A stretch of DNA of 64,000 bases from Argyresthia goedartella (lineage: Eukaryota; Arthropoda; Insecta; Lepidoptera; Argyresthiidae), in the NCBI GenBank assembly GCA_949825045.1, contig OX463829.1:16896715-16960714 (forward strand), written 5' to 3'. Position numbers and translations under genes: made by a program. The notes beneath the pieces were generated by a model that saw only the letters and a program-made list of their open reading frames with translations, did no database searches and had not been told where the DNA came from. Below are positions 56,465 through 64,000 of this stretch, in pieces; the stretch's first letter is position 1, and the number at the start of each line of letters is the position of its first letter.

Positions 56465-59400
56465 TCATTGATAAACACTAGAAACCAACGCCTTGCGTCT
56501 TTGTTCTGGCGGTTTATACGCATGTTGATATACACTAGCCAATCTCCAATGCTCTGGGTACCCAGTGGCGTCAGCGTCCTTCCAAATACTAAACGGCGGC
56601 GCTAAAGTCGGTATCGTGTATGACTTCTTCGTATAAGGATCCCGCATTTTCGGGACTTTGAAGCCTTTGGAGTCCGTTGTTGTGCTTGTGCCGTTACTTT
56701 GCACCGAATTTGGATTACCGGCTTTGAAAGCAAACTTGTAGTCTTCCTTCAGCTTTGTTTGTTTGTCGAGTTTGTTCCCGTTGCAAGATAGGCAGTGTTT
56801 GTGTTTTGTGCTGTTGTTGTTGGTTGAGACACTGTCTTTTGTCGATCTTCTGGAGATTTGTGTATCATTGGGCGAACTTTGTTGGAGTTTCCCTTGAGCC
56901 AGCGGTGTCTTCTCATACGATTCTAGACTGTTCCGACCTTGCTGATTGCCTTGTAAATCCCCATTTGTTTTTTCGCTGTTCCAGGCTTGTTTTATTGGCT
57001 GCAGTTTATCCGGTCGATCATTAAAATCTCTGCTTGATTTGCGACTCTCACTCGGGGTACCGCAACCGTGTCTACCGTCACAAGGAGAATTTTGCACAGA
57101 ATTCCTCCGGCTTGCAGGTTTTTCCGTTTTTTCATTGGCGCATGCGTGTTGAGGACAATGTTGGACATCGCAGGAATCCTTCCTTCTCTCTTTTGACATG
57201 TCTTTCTCAAAGTACGGGACAGGATGAGGGCCGTTGTTATAGGAAGCTTGGTTCTGGGTGAATATAGGGTTTACATGTCCGGGTTGAAACGGTTCTTCTT
57301 CCTCCTTCGGTGTGTGGACCATTGTGAATACGGCCGGTGCCTTGGAGCCGTTTGTCCCGTCAATGTGTTTGGGGGGTTTAGGTTCTAAATTAGCGTGGGA
57401 AGGTCTGAAGTCCCAACAGATAGCTAGATCCATCAACGACATAGATTTCTTGTACTGGCCTCCGAGATCGGGTGCGGATGTGGAGGGTCGTTGCTTCTCT
57501 TGTTCGGCTTCTAGTTTCTTGGTGTCGCAGGTCTTAGGTCGATGCACTTTCATTTTGGTGCAACAGGTAGGTCCTGCGGCGCCGTAACCTTTCCATCCGA
57601 TCGCGTACGGTTTCACGACAATGTCCGAGTCCCTGTGCTCGGCAATCTTCGACAGATTCCTATACCCCAAGGTATCGGGAAGCGGTTGGTGTTCCAAATT
57701 CACGACTTGCATTTTCTTAGCGAACTGAAAATTCTGCGATACGTGTACAGCTGGTAGTTTGAGTGCGGTCTTACGTTTCATGTCATCAGAGTTTTGCTCT
57801 TTGTTTTTAGCATTTTCGGCGACTTTTCTCCAGAATTTATCGTAGTCGTCCTCTTGTGGGCCGTGAATTTCCTCGACGGCTTTTTTTACAAGGAGGTCGT
57901 AGCTCTCATGCCTTTTGTCTGGTTCCGTCAATGACCCCGGCACGTATGGTGCGTTACCATCTGCATCTATTGGTTCTTTAGGTTTGTTCCATTCAAAAGG
58001 CTCATCTCTATTATCCAAAGGCTCCTCAGTATTTCTGTCCTCTTCTTGGTTATCTACTTCTTCTCTGTTGTTACCCTGATCCTGCTCTATATCCTTTTGT
58101 GGCACAGACATGCAATAAAATAATGTGATTTTACAACACAAGAAGTTCTAATTTTACAGTTGCTTTTAAAGGTAAAATATTTTGTAGACTTTTTTCTTGT
58201 TGCCGTGAACCGGACACAGGAGAGGCTGAAATAAACAAAAAAAACTGAATGAGGTCTAGTCAGATGTGAAGGATCACACAAAGATCTAGTCACCGAGTTG
58301 GGGTAAAAAGAGAAATTCCATACTACATTGATGTTTGTTGCGTGGGATTGAATGAGTTACTACTGACATAGGTTACTGATATAGGTTTGATAAAGGTTAG
58401 GACGACATTATTGCCGCACTCATGTCAAGAATAAAATAAGTCAGCCAAAAATTTATGATAAGGGTGTAGCGTCGTGCCCACTTAAATTGTTTCCCATAGT
58501 TAGCTGCAAAAAAATGCTACTTTGTCATTTGACTTAGGCGGCGTTCATAATGAGTGGTGGAGTTGCGTGCGACTTTATCATTTTCTGTCGATATATCTAA
58601 ATATCAATTAATTCAATACAATAAAATACAATGGCAAACGCTTCGTCATAACCGGATATTCGGATGTATATTTACCTAATGTTGAGGTGTTGTTGACTAT
58701 TACGGAATGCACTTCCTCGCATATATATCTCGCGATTCCGCGATAACATTTGGTGCTCTAATTATAGAATCGGATGTACCTTCGTTCAGGTGTTGGATAA
58801 TATGAAATGAATACTTGTGTATCGCTGATAAAAATCCTTCCGATTCCCTGAATCGACAAATTTTGTGTTTTTCTCATTCTAGAATCGGATGCATATTTTC
58901 CTTTCGTATATTGTAAAGTAGATAGTTACCAAACTGGCATAACAAACAACGTCAGGATAAGCTAACAGACTATATTTTAATAATTCATATATCTATCGAA
59001 TCAAATTATCAAAAATTATCGTGATTAGTGAACTTATGATATGTTTCTTTCTTGCATAAAGATGCACAGGCGTTATGGATTCCCGGGTTTCCTGGCATCG
59101 CGAAATTTGTTCTTCAAACAATATATAAGAAGCGGGATCCATAAAATAATAATATAAGAAGCGGCTTCCATAATTTTATAGCCAAAAATTTACTTTACAT
59201 AAATATGCATCCGAATACCCGATCTCTAGTCATAACTAAATTTTGAATATATAAAAACTAAACATCTAAGTATAAAAATAAACCGCCCCAAGAAACGCCC
59301 GCACCATAGGTGCCCATTATACTGACAGCATTACCGAGCTGAATAGCTAGCCATCCGGAGCGGTAAGTTAGCTATAAGTTAGTTAGTTAGATACATAAAG

Positions 59401-60672
59401 GATGATAGGCAAAAATGTATGAAACCTAGTAATAAAAATCTCCAATAAAAATGAAACATTTGGTTTGAAGGAATAATTGATGGGGAAGAACAGTTATTGC
59501 TATGACATCGATTTAAATCGATCGAAGTTAACCTGTAGACTCGCGTAAACCCTAAAACGAAACTTTTATGACAGACGTCACCTAGAGTACTGTAGATTCT
59601 ATTGTGGGCATTTATGGGCAAAAAACATAAAATTTGCCTTAAATGTTGTGTCACTATTTTTTCTTTTCCGGCCTGCAGACAAGCGAAAGGGTTAAAACAA
59701 GTTGAAATGTTAAAATCTTACCTATGACATCTGTCTTCTGACAATCACGCCCCACATAATACACGACGAAAACGAATATACGGCTTGTATTATTTATTAT
59801 ATTATTATTTATTCGTTTGAAAACTAAATAAATATATTACCTATTAATTATTAAAATGAATAACGCATCTATCAGCGATATTTCATGATACGTCCGCAAT
59901 GTACAAAATACTATATAGATAAATCGACAGATTTTTTTTAAATCGCATGTGAATGTACCGTTCACTGTGGACGCGGCCTCGTAACACCTCAGTGTTGTCA
60001 ATACGTAAAAAACATACCATTTAACTTTCGGGATAATTTTTGGTGACAGTCTTTTATTATTGGTTTAAAAAATACTATAGAGTTTAACTATACATTTTAT
60101 TACGGTTTCATTATTTTTTACTTTTGTGCAGCTGATTATGGGATAGAAGGGCCACGTTTTTCAGAAAATATACCTCTAAAGTACAGTCTACATCACTAGC
60201 AACTGTGAAACTAGTTTACTAACCCAGTTCCGAATCACCCAACTATATACAAAGCTAAAGTTCGCAAAATTCGGCAACTAGGCTACCGAGCTTTGTAACA
60301 TCAATCCGTTTTACTCGATAAAGTCACAAACACCAAGAAAATAAATCTAGCAGACTGTATAAAACGATTCCCAAACCACGCGACCTCACAAATCTAAGAA
60401 CTTATTTTTCACAAATGCGTGAAAATTTTTAGGTATTTCAAGAGGCCGCGTATCGGTCAGCTTACTTTGAACGACTGTTCCGCTTCTAGCTCTGCTTTGG
60501 CGTCTTTTTTCTTTTCTTTTTCCCGCTTGGGGACGCGCAGGCGCGCCGTCACCTTGGGCCTTTGCACGCGAAGGTTCAGCCAGTCCGGGAACCTGCCGGG
60601 TGGTGGCTCCTGGGCCAACTCCTCCGCTGCGGAATCAAATATGCGATTGAAATACCTACTTACATTATCCAT
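56465..60672 (-). CDS. Unrecognised low-complexity protein, probably two exons
   Basis: Large minus-strand ORF 58111-56465 with acidic N-terminal repeats (NREEVDNQEEDRNTEEP), then APYVPGSLTEPDKRHE, a segment with DYDKFWRKVAENAKNKE, GYRNLSKIAEHRDSD, a long Ser/Asn/Lys-rich polar middle, and a conserved-looking C-terminus YTIPTLAPPFSIWKD and GYPEHWRLASVYQHAYKP. Upstream, 60672-60466 encodes MDNVSRYFNRIFDSAAEELA .. ELEAEQSFK and ends at a good donor AAA|GTAAGC. Joining to CAAAAG|GATATAG at 58093 keeps phase 0 and would give 611 aa. The acceptor's pyrimidine tract is weak. Otherwise the second ORF starts alone at MSVPQKDIEQ. I do not recognise the family; the C-terminus reminds me loosely of small sperm-axoneme proteins, a weak guess. 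It converges on SMG9, whose stop lies 396 bp away. Confidence 0.7.
58545..60005. mobile_element. GTCCACACTG-family TIR element in the intron
   Basis: Left end GGCGGCGTTCATAATGAGTG, then TTCTGTCGATATATCTAAAT. Right end, read inward from about 60003, GAGGCCGCGTCCACAGTGAA, CATGCGATTT, then TCTGTCGATTTATCTATATA. CTCAGTGTTGTCAATACGTA at 59991-60010 matches 55068-55087. The same family fills SMG9 intron 7. Interior has only short frames without domains. Confidence 0.6.
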
Positions 60673-60679
60673 AAGCTTT

Positions 60680-61730
60680 GTTAGATGTTTTAAAGTAACT
60701 GCATATAAAAATTAACAAACTAATGTAAGTATTTAGCTTTCCAAGCCGGACTCCTAAATTACAATAAACGGATTTATTCTCATAATAGGAGATTAATAAT
60801 ATTTTTTTTATAAAATAAAACAACAAAATACAATATAGATATATCCGCCATTTTATGTTGCAAATCAAACAGAGCGGAAATAAAGTCATGAATGTCAAAA
60901 CCATTTCAATACTCTACGGTCTTATCTCAGATCAACGAAACTCTTTAATCTCATTCACAAATTCATGACGACATGAGCGACCCCATGGCACTCTAGGAGC
61001 GATTTCGGTTTCAATTTAAGAATTAAAATACATTATAAATAATATTCGGGCATCATGAAATAGTTTTTCAAAATCAGTTACAAAGCCTATTTATTATGTT
61101 TATAGCGGAAGAATAAGCAGAATTTGAAATAGACTGTTGAAATTTTCAACATTCTCAACATCTTTCGTTAGGTGTAAATAAGTTAAATTAGCAACTTATT
61201 TTTTTTTACTTTCTCACGTACCTCACCGTACGTATTTTATGAAGCATCTTCAAGTTATCGTCAGCTTTCCAATTACTATAACACTGATTTGTAAGAGTTG
61301 GAGAAATAATTATTAAAATAGTTATTGTTGTCTTGTGAAACGCTACATTATTGCTTAATAATTGACAGTAAATCCTAGATAACGCTATTTATCGTGTTGA
61401 ACGATAAGGATATTTACCAAAAAGTGAGTCGACATTCGGGTCACCTCCGTAGTTAAATGGAAATATTTAAAATGGTGACCGCTAATCCAGTTGTTTGTTG
61501 ACTAAAATACTGGTTTTATGCTGACAAAATTACTGAATAGGAAGAATAACTGAGAGCGACGAGAAATCTCAAACTCGGCAAAGTAAAAAAAAATATTCGT
61601 TGCGAGCGTTGGATATTGTTGATCTTACATGTCAACCTAGCACGAAGAAGCAAAGAAGAAAAACATCGAACGCTCATTTCAGTAATTCCGCTGTTTGCTT
61701 GGTTGGTATTTTTATTGTCTTATAGGCTGG
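60680..61730. other. No gene recognised; possible promoter side of the minus-strand gene
   Basis: AT-rich. It lies upstream of the proposed first exon at 60672. Short frames on both strands without domains. Confidence 0.4.
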
Positions 61731-61734
61731 GCAG

Positions 61735-62668
61735 CTTACTTTTTAGGGTTCCGTACCCGAAGGCAGCCAAACGGGACTCTATTACTAAGCCTCCGTTGTC
61801 CGTCCGTCCGTCCGCCTGTCACCAGGCTGTGTCTCATGTACCGTGATAGTTAGACAGATGAAATTTTCACAGATGATGTATTTCTGTTGCCGCTATAAAT
61901 ATTTATTATCTATACACGTATCATAAACCCTCTTTACTGCGTACAAAAACCGCACGTTACGATCAGCATAATGTTAAACTAATTGGTAAAAACTCATTTC
62001 TTATCTAAAAAATTACACATTATGACCATAATGTGAAGTTTTTCTACATATTATGACATCCAAATTACGAACGCCGACGCCCGCCTGCTTGCCGCCCCTA
62101 GTTTGTCTGTGAAGTTGTTACTGACATTCAAATTTCGAACGCCGACGCCCGCCTGCGTGAAGTTGGTACTACAGAACAAGCTAAACAACTGCAGAGCCAC
62201 AATGCCGGTCAAACATGCGGTTTCTGAACACATCAAAGAGAGCTTATGATATGTGTGTCGATAAACTAGTGTATGTAACTGTACATTATTAGGCTTTAAA
62301 ACTCTCGAGTGATATTATTATGAAACGAGCCGACCCACTCTCAGTATTAATGCCCTCCATTATGTAGCAGTCACATAAACTACTATTTTATTCTGTTTTT
62401 TAGTATCTGTTGTCAAACAAATACTAAAAAACAGAATAAAATAAATATTTAAAGGGGCTCCCATACAACAATTCTTTCAATACCACATACAAACTTATTA
62501 ATGCACCTGGTTACGTATATGGAGTGTGAAAGTAGCCGCACCAATAACTTTGTAAACAACATTTTGCTATGTAAAATCCAAACTGTTCACTCCACACCAT
62601 CCCTAACATTGTACGATGGTACGGAACCCTTCGTGCGCGAGATAGACTCGCAATTGGCCGGTTTTTGT
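61735..62668. mobile_element. TAGGGTTCCGTACC-type element split by repeat M
   Basis: Left end TTTAGGGTTCCGTACCCGAA, then GGGACTCTATTACTAAGCCT, (CCGTCCGT)n and ACAGATGATGTATTTCTGTT. Right end ATGGTACGGAACCCTTCGTG, then GCGCGAGATAGACTCGCAAT and TGGCCGG. The ends share the inverted GGGTTCCGTACC. The repeat M copy (61905-62395) interrupts it. I recall this unit as widespread in insects and non-coding (memory only). Confidence 0.75.
61905..62395. repeat. MITE-like repeat M, copy 3
   Basis: Same order and strand as the 28-kb copy: TATCTATACACGTATCATAA, CTCTTTACTGCGTACAAAAA, two copies of GAACGCCGACGCCCGCCTG, ATGATATGTGTGTCGATAAA, then AACTGTACATTATTAGGC, ACTCTCGAGTGATATTATTA and TAGCAGTCACATAAACTACT. 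Interrupts the GGGTTCCGTACC element. Confidence 0.78.
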
Positions 62669-62669
62669 A

Positions 62670-63155
62670 GCTAGTTCAGGAATTTTTGATCGGCCAATGA
62701 TATTCGTATCCAATTACATGCAGCACAAATCAGTACAACAGTACACCATGGAATTCGCCACTCATTTTATATTTGCTCGTTTTATTATTCCCATTTGTTA
62801 AAGGACACGGAAGTGCAGTCACATCCGATATTTGCCCGTGCCACCTCATCTAAGATTATCGCAGATGGTAGGTACCTCACTTGAATGCGATTCCTTTAAT
62901 TTCTTACTCGACAAGAACTTGTTTTTCAGCCTGATTCCAACACGATCTATTATTTATTATTTATTTCGTAAAAACGAAACAGCACTATGTGCGGAAGCAA
63001 CATAATTATACTTAACCTACAACACATCTCTGACTTCATAAACTATATTTTAAGAGCATGTAAAATTACCTCGTTTTCCTTTAAACAAGCATCATGAAAA
63101 AAAAATACATTTATCGACATTCATCCTGTTAGGCAAATGTCCCTTAAAATATTTC
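62670..63155. other. No gene recognised
   Basis: AT-rich; nothing with a domain or clear repeat. Confidence 0.45.
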
Positions 63156-63159
63156 GAGG

Positions 63160-63295
63160 TATATATGTCACCGGAAAATAAGATTATATTAGGCTAGGTT
63201 AGGTTAGGTTAGGTTAGTATGTTTATAAACTTGCGGAAAAAAAATTAGGAAATTTATAAACTTGCGGATCGTATTATTTTCCGGTGACATATATA
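63160..63295. mobile_element. 136-bp MITE carrying TTAGG repeats
   Basis: Perfect 22-bp TIRs: TATATATGTCACCGGAAAAT-AA at 63160-63181 and its complement at 63274-63295. The interior starts with about four TTAGG units (GGTTAGGTTAGGTTAGGTTA) and then has two direct copies of TTTATAAACTTGCGGA. Confidence 0.9.
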
Positions 63296-63299
63296 TTAC

Positions 63300-64000
63300 C
63301 ATCAACATCAGGAAATAGTTAGATTAGAATATGCTATAATACAAAGCTGTAGGTTCTTTATAGGTATTTTTCATCGTAAACAATTTTAATTCGGTCACGT
63401 ATGTCTTCGTTGACAAATAAAGATTCCATGGATGCTAGCTAGCTAAAGTCAAGGACAATATGTTTGACAACCTGGCATATGATAATACAATTACTGATAG
63501 GACATGAATCATCATTATTATCTACAAATCAATAACATACAATCAATACAGATTTTAATTCAATTCAGCGAAAACGGAAATAAACGGATGTGCAAAAAGA
63601 TCCAAACCGTAAGGGTTTTATTGGAGCTCTGGGGGAAAGACCTTGATGTTGTCTCTGTTGTCGGCAGTGTTTTGGAAAGAGATGTGCGCGACTCCTTGGC
63701 AGGTGACCTTTGCTGGATGCCGTTGCTGGCAGCCTTCTATTTCGTCCTTAAAACCAGCCAGGATTCGGTGTTCTCAAGATGATAATGTTGGTGATGATAG
63801 GGTCCATCAGCTCGAGCAACATTGTCGCAGGAGCCGCCCGTAACAGTAGCCAGTAACGACAAACATTTTTGTAGTATAAAAGCTCCGGTATACTAACGAC
63901 CAAATATCCCCCAAAATGTCGCTCGTTGTCCGGAAACATGCCCCGCGACATTTTACTATTTAGGCCATAACATTAAAGAAACTAATCTGAAATGGCGGCA
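63300..64000. other. No gene recognised
   Basis: The frames at 63504-63782 and 63748-63951 are short and lack domains. Nothing assigned. Confidence 0.4.

Noticed and set aside
63192..63216. Chromosome end (telomere)
   Set aside because: Only about four TTAGG units, enclosed by MITE inverted repeats and followed by ordinary sequence.

Overview
The window is arthropod nuclear DNA, most likely from a lepidopteran. It has AT-rich intergenic sequence, GT-AG introns, tRNA-derived SINEs, Jockey/CR1-type LINEs, piggyBac, mariner, Tc1-like and hAT transposons, many short terminal-inverted-repeat (TIR) elements and one small TTAGG (insect telomere-type) tract. The order-level assignment is an inference from repeat style; nothing here proves a species. 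I see no rRNA, no convincing tRNA gene, no CRISPR array and no bacterial operon.

Only two cellular genes are well supported, both in the last third. The first is SMG9, a nonsense-mediated mRNA decay factor (44495-56069, + strand). I rebuilt it as eight coding exons with consistent phases, 482 codons. Its introns hold SINEs, MITEs and, in the 5.9-kb last intron, a hAT element with its 8-bp target duplication. The second is an unrecognised low-complexity protein gene on the opposite strand (56465-60672, probably two exons), converging tail-to-tail with SMG9. Two short THAP-like first exons near 19.9 and 21.0 kb are weaker candidates.

The first 43 kb is a transposon graveyard. 0-13 kb: MITE/SINE fold-backs, a LINE relic, an IS630-type transposase relic, a piggyBac relic split by a SINE, and a 1.7-kb TIR element. 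13-19.5 kb: a reverse-strand LINE with a mariner in its 3' part. 21.9-26.7 kb: a LINE relic split by a 2.34-kb Tc1-like transposon whose transposase is uninterrupted once a 103-nt intron is removed; a 110-bp MITE sits inside that transposon. 27.3-28.9 kb: a duplicated LINE fragment with a MITE in the second copy. 29.6-34.3 kb: a nearly full-length Jockey-type LINE with a 13-bp target duplication and poly-A tail. 35.1-39.6 kb: another LINE carrying an inserted LINE 3' end and an internal inversion bounded by palindromes. 39.9-44 kb: SINEs, a LINE relic, a CCAAT-rich minisatellite and a MITE just upstream of SMG9.

The most unusual observation is the Tc1-like element. Besides its intron, both roughly 280-nt ends carry a homologous tRNA-like block with A-box and B-box type motifs facing inward. 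The LINE inversion, the internally deleted but open hAT frame, and the two THAP-like exons are next. All coordinates, splice sites and similarities were read by eye; no database search was possible.
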